Source of the DNA: Emcibacteraceae bacterium
GTDB lineage: Bacteria > Pseudomonadota > Alphaproteobacteria > Sphingomonadales > Emcibacteraceae
Direction of reading: 5' to 3'
NCBI GenBank assembly: GCA_021774795.1
Contig: JAJFIR010000014.1
Coordinates: 62,001-126,000, forward strand
DNA: 64,000 bases
Shown: piece by piece, positions 36,186 to 45,604 of the stretch
Position numbering within the stretch: the stretch's first letter is position 1
Layout: every line of letters starts with the position of its first letter
Notes under the pieces: generated by a model
The model's input: the letters and a program-made list of their open reading frames with translations, nothing else
What the model was told of the DNA's origin: nothing
Databases searched by the model: none
Program-made: the position numbers and the translations under genes

Positions 36186-37475
36186 TTACAATTGCCATTT
36201 TCGCAAATATTGTGGTTTTTCCAGTCCCCTCCACATTGCTTTAATGTCGGCAATTAACCCCCCCGGCTCAAGTAGACGTTCAAATTCCGCAAGTGGAATA
36301 TCTTTATAACAATCATGTGAGACAACCCCCACTACCGCGGCATATGAATGATCGTCAAGATCTTCAAGTGATGGTTTAAGGTCAACATCAAAAAATAACT
36401 TTGCTTCTTTCGGATCCGCAGCCGCGTCATGGACGTCTACACCAAAACCACGAACCTTAAGTCCATTTATTAAATCAGTCGCTTTGGTATTTCTGAGATC
36501 CGGGCAGTTTTCCTTAAATGTAAGGCCCAATACTAAAATTTTACCGCTGCCCGATAACTGTGCACAAATTCGCTCGGCAACAAAATCTGCCATGCCATCA
36601 TTTATAGCACGACCGGAAAGTATTATCCTTGGATCATGATTAATTTGTTTTGCGCGCTCCGCCAAATAGTACGGATCAACGCCAATACAGTGTCCGCCAA
36701 CAAGACCGGGTGTAAAATTAAGAAAATTCCATTTAGTTCCTGCTGCTTCAAGCACGTCATAAACGGATATACCAAGTTTTTGAAATATCATCGTAATTTC
36801 ATTAATGAATCCAATATTAATATCCCGCTGCGCATTTTCAATCACTTTGGCAGCTTCAGCAACGCGAATACTGGATGCCCTGAACACGCCTCCGCTTGTC
36901 ACCGCACCATATACTTCGGCGAGTATCTCTAATACCTCAGGCGTTTGCCCGGAAATCACTTTTGTTATTTTATCGACCGTATGGACCTTGTCACCGGGAT
37001 TGATCCGCTCTGGAGAATACCCCAAGTAAAAATCTTCACCGCATATAAGACCCGATTTTTCTGCCAGTATTGGACCGCATAATTCGTCTGTAACACCGGG
37101 ATAAACGGTGCTTTCAAAAACAACTATATTGTTTTTGCCAATCACAGGCCCCAATATTTCACATGAAGATCGTACAGGCGTTAAATCTGGTTTATTGTTC
37201 TCATCAACCGGTGTCGGCACGGTGACAATATAAATCTCCGCCCCATGAATGTCATCCACCGAACTTGTTAATTCCAAGGCACTTTCATCAAGGCGTTTTT
37301 TTTCAATTTCATCGGTACGGTCAAAGCCATCCTTTAATTCTGAGATTCTTTGTTTACTGATATCAAAACCAATTACATCGAATTTCTTTGCGAGTGCTAC
37401 TGCAAGCGGCAACCCAACATAACCCAGCCCAACAACGGCAATTCGTGTATCAGATGTTAGCGACAAAGATGACAT
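36186..37475 (-). CDS. tviB: UDP-sugar 6-dehydrogenase, TviB/WbpA-like
   Basis: This 429-residue NAD-dependent nucleotide-sugar dehydrogenase oxidises C6 of a UDP-N-acetylhexosamine to the uronic acid. The NAD fold reads IAVVGLGYVGLPLAV and the catalytic Cys sits in VGGHCIGVDPYYLAERA. The wording TPVDENNKPDLTPV and EIEKKRL-type N-terminus match the Vi-antigen TviB subgroup (UDP-GlcNAc 6-dehydrogenase). With wecB it supplies modified sugars for polysaccharide. It is last in a minus-strand run of polysaccharide genes. Confidence 0.9.
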   Translation of the reverse strand: MSSLSLTSDTRIAVVGLGYVGLPLAVALAKKFDVIGFDISKQRISELKDGFDRTDEIEKKRLDESALELTSSVDDIHGAEIYIVTVPTPVDENNKPDLTPVRSSCEILGPVIGKNNIVVFESTVYPGVTDELCGPILAEKSGLICGEDFYLGYSPERINPGDKVHTVDKITKVISGQTPEVLEILAEVYGAVTSGGVFRASSIRVAEAAKVIENAQRDINIGFINEITMIFQKLGISVYDVLEAAGTKWNFLNFTPGLVGGHCIGVDPYYLAERAKQINHDPRIILSGRAINDGMADFVAERICAQLSGSGKILVLGLTFKENCPDLRNTKATDLINGLKVRGFGVDVHDAAADPKEAKLFFDVDLKPSLEDLDDHSYAAVVGVVSHDCYKDIPLAEFERLLEPGGLIADIKAMWRGLEKPQYLRKWQL

Positions 37476-37582
37476 TTAAAGTTCCATTTATTATTATCTT
37501 ATATTTATTAATCTCAATTTCGGTCACATTAGACGTAATTTATTAAAGAAACCTAAAATAGAACCAAAAAACTTGGAAGTCT

Positions 37583-40003
37583 CTATTCTAAAATTCCATT
37601 CCAATTATTTCTTAACTTGTAAGGCTGCCCGGAAGCAAATAAATCAAATAAATTAGTATTATGATCAAGTTTTTGACCACCATTTTTGCCCAGCCGCCTA
37701 AATTGAAAACGCATTTTCTCTCTTGATTGTTTATACCAAAAGAAGTCAAAGGGAATAATCATATAAATTCCTTTATCAAAACTGCCTCTGCCGAAATCAC
37801 TTTGCGACATATCCGTAAAGGTTGCCGTAGCACCAATCCTGATCCCATTATCAAACTGTCTGGAAACATCGATCGTCGTGCCCCAATCTTTAGCTAAGTA
37901 GCGACCAGCGCTGACTTTGCTGGTAATATCGTATTTTTTATTAACGTAGTAGAGACTTGCGTGACCGGTCACCGTTTCATAGTCCCGATAACTAAAGAGC
38001 TGATCAAACCCGCGTTGTTTAACAAAATTGATGTCTACACCAAATGAAAAAGAACTGTCATAAGGTCGATAAAGAACTTCCCCGCTCACACCACTATACA
38101 TAGATTCCAAATGACCCGCAGTAATTCTTGTATAAACATTTTTTAAAGGATTTTTTACGTATTCAACATTTAGTCGAGTAATGCTCGTTGTACCTTCCGC
38201 AGCATATCTTCCAATATCACTTCTTACGTGCGGCACATTTAAATTTGTGGAAGAGGGAATTAGATCTAAATTACCAATTAAATGCTGCTTTACTTCACCA
38301 TAAACTCGGAGACTGTCAGAAATGTTTGCTCTGGCAAATAATTTCAAATTTAAGTCTGCTTTAAAATGATCATTTTTGTCGGATCCAAAATGGCTGATCA
38401 CATCCGGCAGAATGCCAAAATCAAAATCCTGAAGAGGTTTCTCAACTTTCGAACCACCAATATCGAATGTTGGATTATCGATGTTTGCCGACGCCATTAT
38501 TTCTTCCGGGCTGCTATTATAGTCTGCGACCTTCTCAAAGTCTTTTCTTAGTATCGAAACTTTTGATACGTTAACCCCTCGCTCTTTCGATATTACAGTA
38601 AATCGTTCAACATTATCTGGCGCTTCATTCGTCAGGATGCGAACCGTTCGTCCAATATTTTTTGGAATATTGTCAAAAGGAGAAACTGATTTTTCAATCA
38701 ATAATTCATCTTGTTCTACCGCAACGCCTGCGGGTCGCAAGTTCCTTGATCGCATTTTACTAATGATTGAATTGGAAATTTGTTGTTTATTCGCTTCCGT
38801 CAATTCAGCAACATTTCGTCCGCGAGCGAAATACGGACTATTCCTATATCGGGTTTGCGCCTCGTCTCCTACCAGACTACCTCTTATTGCTTCAATATTA
38901 TTTTCGGAGTCATCGATAAAATTTATGCTGGCACTTTTATATGTTCCTAGCACCGCGCCTAATACCATAATATTATCTTCTGTTTCACCGGACAATGATT
39001 CTAACTCAACATCCAGTTTATCATCCACCAAATTAAGTGATGTTACGGCAAAGCCCATGGACCTTAGGCGTTCAAATATGAAATCCTGACTATCGCTACT
39101 CGCATAGTCATTCACATTGACGGCATTGGCGTTCAATTGGCGCGATCTTATTTCATCTACTTGCGGTCCAGTTGCAAAATTTAGCCGCATCGGTCTATGT
39201 AGATTTTGCTTCAAAGTCAGGTGAAAGGCAAATTGATTCCCATGGAGAAGTCCCGCACCAACCTCCAGCCAATTTTTGACTTTATAATTAACGCCGAAGT
39301 TAAATGCTGTTTTGCTCTCATAATCACTGAAGAGAGGGATCGTAGATTTATCAACAGTAGAATATTCGAGCTTCGTCGTAACACCTTTAATTGGGGTTTT
39401 ATATTCTAGCCCCCAAAAAAAACCCATTTTTTCACCCGAAAAATAATTACCAAATCGAAATTTTTCTGAATTGTCATTTGTCGAACTTCTATTTTTAAAA
39501 TTGCCCCCAAATAGTCTCGCAACATTTTTAACCTTGGCTCTATTTCCTAAATTCCCGAATCCAAATCCTACCGTAAAATCAAAATCGTTAATTTTTTTAC
39601 TCGCTGCGATATATTCTCCACTAAACACACCGTCCCCGAGCATATCCTGAAGACCAATAACAATTACGGGTCTATATTTGCCCTCTTTAACCAATCTCAA
39701 TTTTAAATCCAGGCCTTTATCTATACCATCTAAATTGTCGTTATAATCGGAATATCGTAGTGTTGTCTCGAGCCACGGGGTTGCCTGCCAGGTAACGTAA
39801 TAATTTTGTCCGTCGCCAATATGTCCTGCACCGACTAATAATTCACCGTCATTCGAAAAACGGCCATTTCGTGTTTCCAGAAGTCCAATGCCGCCAAACA
39901 AGCCAACAGAACCAGTGTCACTCGAAACTTGTAATCCTTGTGCATTTAACATGTTGGGTAATAATGCGACGGCCGTGCTCAGTGCGTATTTGAAATGTTT
40001 CAT
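37583..40003 (-). CDS. YjbH-family exopolysaccharide lipoprotein-like outer-membrane protein
   Basis: The 806-residue protein has an N-terminal signal peptide (YALSTAVALLPNMLNAQG) and the YjbH domain start GLQVSSDTGSVGLFGGIGLLETRNGRFSNDGELLVGAG. The rest is strand-rich, with the family's repeated Y-x-D and G-x-x-Y strands. YjbH-type proteins are found in exopolysaccharide loci of proteobacteria and are thought to form outer-membrane barrels. It has no lipobox Cys here. It follows the SLBB gene by 33 bases. Confidence 0.85.
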   Translation of the reverse strand: MKHFKYALSTAVALLPNMLNAQGLQVSSDTGSVGLFGGIGLLETRNGRFSNDGELLVGAGHIGDGQNYYVTWQATPWLETTLRYSDYNDNLDGIDKGLDLKLRLVKEGKYRPVIVIGLQDMLGDGVFSGEYIAASKKINDFDFTVGFGFGNLGNRAKVKNVARLFGGNFKNRSSTNDNSEKFRFGNYFSGEKMGFFWGLEYKTPIKGVTTKLEYSTVDKSTIPLFSDYESKTAFNFGVNYKVKNWLEVGAGLLHGNQFAFHLTLKQNLHRPMRLNFATGPQVDEIRSRQLNANAVNVNDYASSDSQDFIFERLRSMGFAVTSLNLVDDKLDVELESLSGETEDNIMVLGAVLGTYKSASINFIDDSENNIEAIRGSLVGDEAQTRYRNSPYFARGRNVAELTEANKQQISNSIISKMRSRNLRPAGVAVEQDELLIEKSVSPFDNIPKNIGRTVRILTNEAPDNVERFTVISKERGVNVSKVSILRKDFEKVADYNSSPEEIMASANIDNPTFDIGGSKVEKPLQDFDFGILPDVISHFGSDKNDHFKADLNLKLFARANISDSLRVYGEVKQHLIGNLDLIPSSTNLNVPHVRSDIGRYAAEGTTSITRLNVEYVKNPLKNVYTRITAGHLESMYSGVSGEVLYRPYDSSFSFGVDINFVKQRGFDQLFSYRDYETVTGHASLYYVNKKYDITSKVSAGRYLAKDWGTTIDVSRQFDNGIRIGATATFTDMSQSDFGRGSFDKGIYMIIPFDFFWYKQSREKMRFQFRRLGKNGGQKLDHNTNLFDLFASGQPYKLRNNWNGILE

Positions 40004-40036
40004 ATAAACACGCCCTTCATGACAAATTTGGATGCA

Positions 40037-42820
40037 TTAATTTCTTACAAGAACAGCGATGGATGCCGCTGAAACCGCGAGATTTCTAAAAATATCACCA
40101 ATTTCTCGAACCAATGTCAAACCATCATAGGGGCTAAGATCAGTAGGCACCACGATCGCGGAACCGGGTGGAATGCTTAAATTTCGGTCCCCTCCCCAAG
40201 ATGCCAGGCTAATCGGTTTCGCGACACCGTTTGGATAAACAACAAATACACGATCTTCGTCAGCAGCCCGTGCAAAACCACCCACTTCTTCCAAATAACT
40301 CGCAACCCCTTTTCCCGGCACAAACTGTAATGCGCTAGGATTGAGTACATCACCTACTGTTACGATAAAACTGGGCCTTTTGGGCATAAACAGGCTATCG
40401 CCAGCTTCCAGCACGATATCTTTGTCTGGATCAAGATCGAGAACAACCGGGTCCGATTCAATTACGACACGCCCAACAAAATCCTGCTCGGCCATCTGTG
40501 CAACCATTCTTTGTAACTGAATTGCCCCCTCCGGACTGACATTCTGTTTCACGGAAGCGGATACCATGGCCGACTGCAATCTTTGTGCAGTCTGACGCAT
40601 TTCTTGTCTTTGAATTTCTTTCACCCGATTTCGGGTAAATATGGCGCCATATGGATAAGATTGCTCCGTAAGTCCCCCTGCTCTTTTTATCAAGGATGAA
40701 AGTTTTTCGCCTTTACGAATTGTATAGACACCAGGTTGAAGGAATTCACCCGACAGAAGCACGGCACCAGATTCAAAATTAGTATATATACTGCTCACAC
40801 GAACACCACCACCCGGATTGACACGGACGTCGCCTAAATTTGAAATTGACCCATCCACATATTCCCAATTCATTGTCAAATTACCGTTAGCAGCTGCTTC
40901 GTCGTAACTGGTTACCTCAATTCTGCTTATATTAGCGTCATTAGAAGTGCCACCTGAAACCGAGAGCAATAAATCTACAGCCGTCTCGTTTGGAATCGGG
41001 TAAACACCCGGAAGTCGAACGGCACCATCGATTGAAATGATATGTTCCAACGTAAAGGAAAGAAGATTATCTACTTCCTGATAAACAGAGGGACAGAAAG
41101 CAAAATTATTTTCCTCTACTTCCTCATCTTCATCATCATCTTCTTCATTCACCTGAAATTGTGATTGTGGCGATGCCCCTAATAAAGCAAGGGATTGCCT
41201 TCTTTGGGTTTCAATTTCCAATAATTCATCTTGACCCAGTATTTCTTGAAGGTCATTTTGTTGTTCTCTTGTGCTTTCGCGCCGTACAAATACTGCCCGA
41301 GTTGCAGTTACAAACCGATCAGACTGAGTATCAGCAATGATGCGCGACAGCTTCATAAGAGGTTCGCAATATACTCGATTTTTTTTGCCATTTGACAGCA
41401 TTTCTTCAACAAGGTATTCGTTAGAAAGTATCACATCTCTGATACTTTCTGATTTTAAAAAATCCACATCATCCCTGCCGAATATAATTACCTTATCTTC
41501 GTCTAAGACGGTAAAATTTTCACCGCCGTTTAGCACTTCCTGTGGGCTAAAAGGAATAAGTTGCCGCGTTTGTGTAAGTGGATCAGTGCGCTCAACAACA
41601 CCAAATAGAAGATACGGATCTTCAGTTAAGTTTTTCACAGAACCGATGAGATCTTTTACAGTTTTATATATGGCAACTGACCTAACTCCGGGTGTCGTAA
41701 CATGCCCCATTAAGGCTACCCTACCAACCTGAGAATTCTCAGAAACATTAACAATAACTATTTCGCCGCTATTTAAATTTCCGTCAATATTTAGCATGTC
41801 AAAATTCAGACGGCCTTCTTCGTCATAGCGCATATGTGTGTATGAATTTCCGTTACGCCTTACAGCACCGCCAGCGAGAAGGAGAGCATCTTTTGCTGAC
41901 ATACTATTTTGACCGCCGGGTAATTCATAAATTCCCGGGCGAATGACATTTCCATCAACCGCGACCGTTGTTCCAATCGTTGGAACAATTAGTCTATCCC
42001 CGTCCCTTAAATTCACAATTTCCGCATCGGACCCAACAACTACATCATAAAGATCTATCGTTATTTTCTGATCTCCCCGTTGCAATATAATATTTCTGAG
42101 TGAACCTGTTTTCTTTACACCGCCAACATTAAGCAAAACTTCGATAGGGGTAGCAAGGCTTGTAGTACGCACTAATGTCGGGTTTTCAACTTCACCAGCA
42201 ACCAAAACTGATATTTGGCGAAGCGTAGCAACAGATGCGAACACTTCGGTGCCAATCAGGGATTGATTAACCTCATTTTCCAATGTTGTTTTAAGTTCGC
42301 CAAAAGTTAGTCCGGCAGCGATCAACGGAGGTAGAGAGGGGATTATAAGACGCCCTTCCCTATCAACCCTGATCGAAACGATTTCCTCTCGTGATCCTTT
42401 AAAATTGATAATTAATTCATCACCGACACCAAGACGATAACTATCTGGAACAGTACCAGTGCTGATCTGCCCGAGAAGCGGAAGTCTATCAAAAATTGAA
42501 TAGCCAAACTGCTTAAGATAGTCGTCGGCTTTATCGTCGACTTTATTCACGCGGGCATTATAATCTTGTTCAATAATAGACGGGCCTGCTTTTCTCCGCT
42601 CTTCCAATTGCAAATTAAGTTTGTCCATATAATCTTGCTCGCGCAATTGATCGAGCGGTGAACGTACTTGCGTTGCGTCAGTAGTTGACCCAGTCTGCCT
42701 TTTTATCTGATCAAAAATATTCTGATCCAATCCTTGAGCAGCGGATGACGAAACGTAAGCAAACGTAAGAACAAGACACAAAGAAAGCGTTGTTATGCAG
42801 GGAAATATTCTTCTAATCAT
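40037..42820 (-). CDS. Large SLBB-domain polysaccharide export protein
   Basis: The 927-residue exported protein has a signal peptide (FPCITTLSLCLVLTFAYV), a poly-export domain (about residues 125-205, with DSYRLGVGDELIINFKG), then several SLBB domains (VLVAGEVENPTLVRTTS, VDGNVIRPGIYELPGG, VALMGHVTTPGVRS, GAVRLPGVYPIPNE, LLSGEFLQPGVYTIRKGE), an acidic linker (EEDDDEDEEVEE), and a C-terminal hydrophobic segment. This is larger than Wza. The ATG at 42820 is preferred over 42838, as GAGGAATTCC lies ahead. It pairs with YjbH. Confidence 0.9.
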   Translation of the reverse strand: MIRRIFPCITTLSLCLVLTFAYVSSSAAQGLDQNIFDQIKRQTGSTTDATQVRSPLDQLREQDYMDKLNLQLEERRKAGPSIIEQDYNARVNKVDDKADDYLKQFGYSIFDRLPLLGQISTGTVPDSYRLGVGDELIINFKGSREEIVSIRVDREGRLIIPSLPPLIAAGLTFGELKTTLENEVNQSLIGTEVFASVATLRQISVLVAGEVENPTLVRTTSLATPIEVLLNVGGVKKTGSLRNIILQRGDQKITIDLYDVVVGSDAEIVNLRDGDRLIVPTIGTTVAVDGNVIRPGIYELPGGQNSMSAKDALLLAGGAVRRNGNSYTHMRYDEEGRLNFDMLNIDGNLNSGEIVIVNVSENSQVGRVALMGHVTTPGVRSVAIYKTVKDLIGSVKNLTEDPYLLFGVVERTDPLTQTRQLIPFSPQEVLNGGENFTVLDEDKVIIFGRDDVDFLKSESIRDVILSNEYLVEEMLSNGKKNRVYCEPLMKLSRIIADTQSDRFVTATRAVFVRRESTREQQNDLQEILGQDELLEIETQRRQSLALLGASPQSQFQVNEEDDDEDEEVEENNFAFCPSVYQEVDNLLSFTLEHIISIDGAVRLPGVYPIPNETAVDLLLSVSGGTSNDANISRIEVTSYDEAAANGNLTMNWEYVDGSISNLGDVRVNPGGGVRVSSIYTNFESGAVLLSGEFLQPGVYTIRKGEKLSSLIKRAGGLTEQSYPYGAIFTRNRVKEIQRQEMRQTAQRLQSAMVSASVKQNVSPEGAIQLQRMVAQMAEQDFVGRVVIESDPVVLDLDPDKDIVLEAGDSLFMPKRPSFIVTVGDVLNPSALQFVPGKGVASYLEEVGGFARAADEDRVFVVYPNGVAKPISLASWGGDRNLSIPPGSAIVVPTDLSPYDGLTLVREIGDIFRNLAVSAASIAVLVRN

Positions 42821-42937
42821 TCCGGTGGAATTCCTCATTACGTGTTACACAGGGTATTATATTAACCATATATTTCAGCTATTGTCGGCAAATCTATCAT
42901 ATAGGAAACTAAGCGCAAGCCTAACCTTAAATTTTTG

Positions 42938-43786
42938 CTATTCCCGCGTATAATCTACCCACCAATCTGGCTTACGTTTTATTATATATTGCGCAGCCTT
43001 TACGCAACACTCTTTCGATTTATATAATGCGAAACAAGTTGCGCCGCTACCAGACATGCGTGCAATTAAAACATCTTCGGTTTCCGACAATAAACTTATT
43101 ACTTCATTAATACTTGGTTCGAGCATAATTGCCGCTTCGGTTAACGAATTTCCACTTTCTTTTATAATATCCAACATTAATGTTGGATGAATTTTTCCCG
43201 ATGGAAGAATCCTCTCAGTATCAAATGTCATATTGGATTTTTGAAAAACATTAAAAACCATAGGCGTCAAAACAGAAACGTTCGGGTTAACCAGAACCAT
43301 ATGTATTGCTTCTGCCAATTTGAAATGTGAAATTTTTTCACCCACTCCGGTCATATGCACCGGCTTACTAAGAAGACAAACTGGTATATCAGACCCTAAT
43401 TCTAAAGCGATTTTATTAAGCTCACCTGGTTCAATTTTAATTGAAAATAACTCGATACAAAGTTTAAGTGCCGCTGCCGCATCCGCAGATCCGCCACCAA
43501 TACCTGAACTAATCGGTAGTTTTTTATTTAAATAGAATTTAATATGTGGTGATATATTTGCATATTCGCAAATTCGGTGCGCCGCCAGCAAAATTAAATT
43601 GTTGCGCTGACTTTGTAAGTCACCAGCATATGGCCCCGAAATCACCAGCGAAAGTTCATCGCTTTTTTTAGCGGTTAATTCATCACCAATATCCGTAAAC
43701 ACCACTATACTATCAAGCAAATGGTATCCATCTTCCCGCTGGCCTGTTATTAATAAATCAAGATTAATTTTTGCAGGTGCGAGCAA
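42938..43786 (-). CDS. ispE: 4-diphosphocytidyl-2-C-methyl-D-erythritol kinase
   Basis: This GHMP kinase of 282 residues catalyses the fourth step of the non-mevalonate isoprenoid pathway. It begins MLAPAKINLDLLITGQREDGYH, has the ATP loop PISSGIGGGSADAAAALK and the third motif ARMSGSGATCFALY. The start is a TTG at 43786, preceded by AAGGG; an overlapping ATG is out of frame. It is ten bases after the TPR gene, suggesting one transcript. Confidence 0.94.
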   Translation of the reverse strand: MLAPAKINLDLLITGQREDGYHLLDSIVVFTDIGDELTAKKSDELSLVISGPYAGDLQSQRNNLILLAAHRICEYANISPHIKFYLNKKLPISSGIGGGSADAAAALKLCIELFSIKIEPGELNKIALELGSDIPVCLLSKPVHMTGVGEKISHFKLAEAIHMVLVNPNVSVLTPMVFNVFQKSNMTFDTERILPSGKIHPTLMLDIIKESGNSLTEAAIMLEPSINEVISLLSETEDVLIARMSGSGATCFALYKSKECCVKAAQYIIKRKPDWWVDYTRE

Positions 43787-43795
43787 AACATACCC

Positions 43796-45517
43796 TTAAT
43801 CAAATGTTTTAATATAACCATTTTTAATTTTGGTTTTAATGTTCAGAATTTTGTCTTCATCGGGCGAAAGAGAAAGAGCATGTCGCCATTGGAAGCGAGC
43901 CTCGTTTTTACGGCCGACGGTCCAATATACATCACCTAAGTGGTCATTAATAGCCCAGTCACTTGTTTGAAGTTGTGCTGCTCTTTCCAGTACTAATGCA
44001 GCTGCTTCGTCATTTCCCATTTTAAACAACGCCCAGCCCAAACTATCAACGATATATCCATCATTTGGTCGAAGTTCGACGGCGCGTTCCAGCATTTTTT
44101 TTGCCTCATCATAATTTACACCGCGATCTACCCACGAGTAAGCAAGATAATTAAGCACCATCGGCTGTTCCGGCCTTAATTCCAGTGCTTTCTTAAAATC
44201 CGTCTCGGCTTCCGGCCATCTTTTTTCTTGATCCAATACGATGGCACGAGTGTAATATAATAACCAGTCCTTTGCAGTTTGATCAGTTAAATTTTCCACA
44301 ATTTCGTCATAAGTTAATATGGCTTCACTATAGCGTTCATGCATGCGGTAAAATTCAGCTATTGAATTTAAAATCATTCTGTTGTCCGGGTATTCATCAT
44401 CCAGTTTTTTAAGTGCTATTAAAGCCTCTTCTGGCTGGTCCATATCATCGAGCAACCATGCTCGTTGAATTTTGGATTGAAAATATAGCGGACTATCATT
44501 TGGAATCTTATCCAGTTGAAAAGCGGCACCTTCGTAATATTCATCACTTTCAAATATCTGAGCTTGCAAAAATCGCGCTAGTGGAAATTCATATTTAAAA
44601 TAAATAGCATATTGCAAAAAATTGGTTGCAACCCTTTTAACATTGTCCTGCATCAATATTGTCGAAATTGAATAAAAAATTTCTGCGTAGGCATCATCTA
44701 TAGTAGCTACAAATTCTACTGGTTTCTTGCCCTCAATGGCCTCATTTAAAGCCACTTTTAAATGTTCGTTTTCTGGCGAGGTTTCCAGATATTCATTATA
44801 CACCGCTATTGCTTGGTCATTTTTATTCTGTTTTCGAAGAATATGCCCATAAGCTTCGACCGCTCGTAAATTAAGCAATCCTTTCTCATCCAACGATTTC
44901 GAATAATATTCTTCGGCTTTTTCGGTATCGCCCATATATTCAAATAACAAACCACTCTGATAATAATTGAAGAAGTTAAATGTATTATTTTCCTGAAACC
45001 CGCCAATTATTTCTTCAACTTCGCTGTTTTTACCTTGTTCGGCAAATATCCACGCTTTAAAAAACGGCCTAATTAAATTAATGATGCCGGTATCCGACAA
45101 ACCGTCAATGCGTCCGAGCGCCTCATCAAATTCATCTGTCTTAACTTCTTCAAAAAACAATATTAGCTTTGACGTACTCGTTTCTGCTTCAATTTCTTTT
45201 AAACGGTTAGAAATCAAAGCGGCGTCATTGAGCCGACCATCTGTAATTAATACTGATAAAGCCGACTGGTTAAGCGAAACATTTTCAGGATCAAGCGATA
45301 ATGCATCCAAATAAAAATCTGCCGCCGCCCTATAATCTTTATTAAGAAGCGCATGCCGCCCAGCCAAATATTCCCCAAACGGCATTTCCGGATTGTCCGC
45401 GGATAAGTTCTGGGTCAATGCAGGCCTGATTATAAAAGTCATTCCAATCACGACGATGGCGAGCAGTGACATCAAAGCAAGCATTACCGCACTTAAGTTA
45501 TTTTTTATTTTGTCCAT
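43796..45517 (-). CDS. TPR-repeat protein with N-terminal membrane anchor
   Basis: The 573-residue protein has one transmembrane segment (about residues 11-33) followed by a periplasmic array of tetratricopeptide repeats, seen as recurring helical pairs such as PEMPFGEYLAGRHALLNKDYRAAADFYLDAL, AEEYYSKSL and ILTYDEIVENL, through MVLNYLAYSW and DSLGWALFKMGNDEAAALVL. The repeats bind proteins; this family is often encoded with ispE in alphaproteobacteria. The partner is unknown. Confidence 0.85.
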   Translation of the reverse strand: MDKIKNNLSAVMLALMSLLAIVVIGMTFIIRPALTQNLSADNPEMPFGEYLAGRHALLNKDYRAAADFYLDALSLDPENVSLNQSALSVLITDGRLNDAALISNRLKEIEAETSTSKLILFFEEVKTDEFDEALGRIDGLSDTGIINLIRPFFKAWIFAEQGKNSEVEEIIGGFQENNTFNFFNYYQSGLLFEYMGDTEKAEEYYSKSLDEKGLLNLRAVEAYGHILRKQNKNDQAIAVYNEYLETSPENEHLKVALNEAIEGKKPVEFVATIDDAYAEIFYSISTILMQDNVKRVATNFLQYAIYFKYEFPLARFLQAQIFESDEYYEGAAFQLDKIPNDSPLYFQSKIQRAWLLDDMDQPEEALIALKKLDDEYPDNRMILNSIAEFYRMHERYSEAILTYDEIVENLTDQTAKDWLLYYTRAIVLDQEKRWPEAETDFKKALELRPEQPMVLNYLAYSWVDRGVNYDEAKKMLERAVELRPNDGYIVDSLGWALFKMGNDEAAALVLERAAQLQTSDWAINDHLGDVYWTVGRKNEARFQWRHALSLSPDEDKILNIKTKIKNGYIKTFD

Positions 45518-45604
45518 ATTTATTTCAACTCGCTGTATATTTTTTTGACCATACTCCTTATTACCCTAATTAATTCCTAAGAACCAAATCACATTTTTGA
45601 GATA

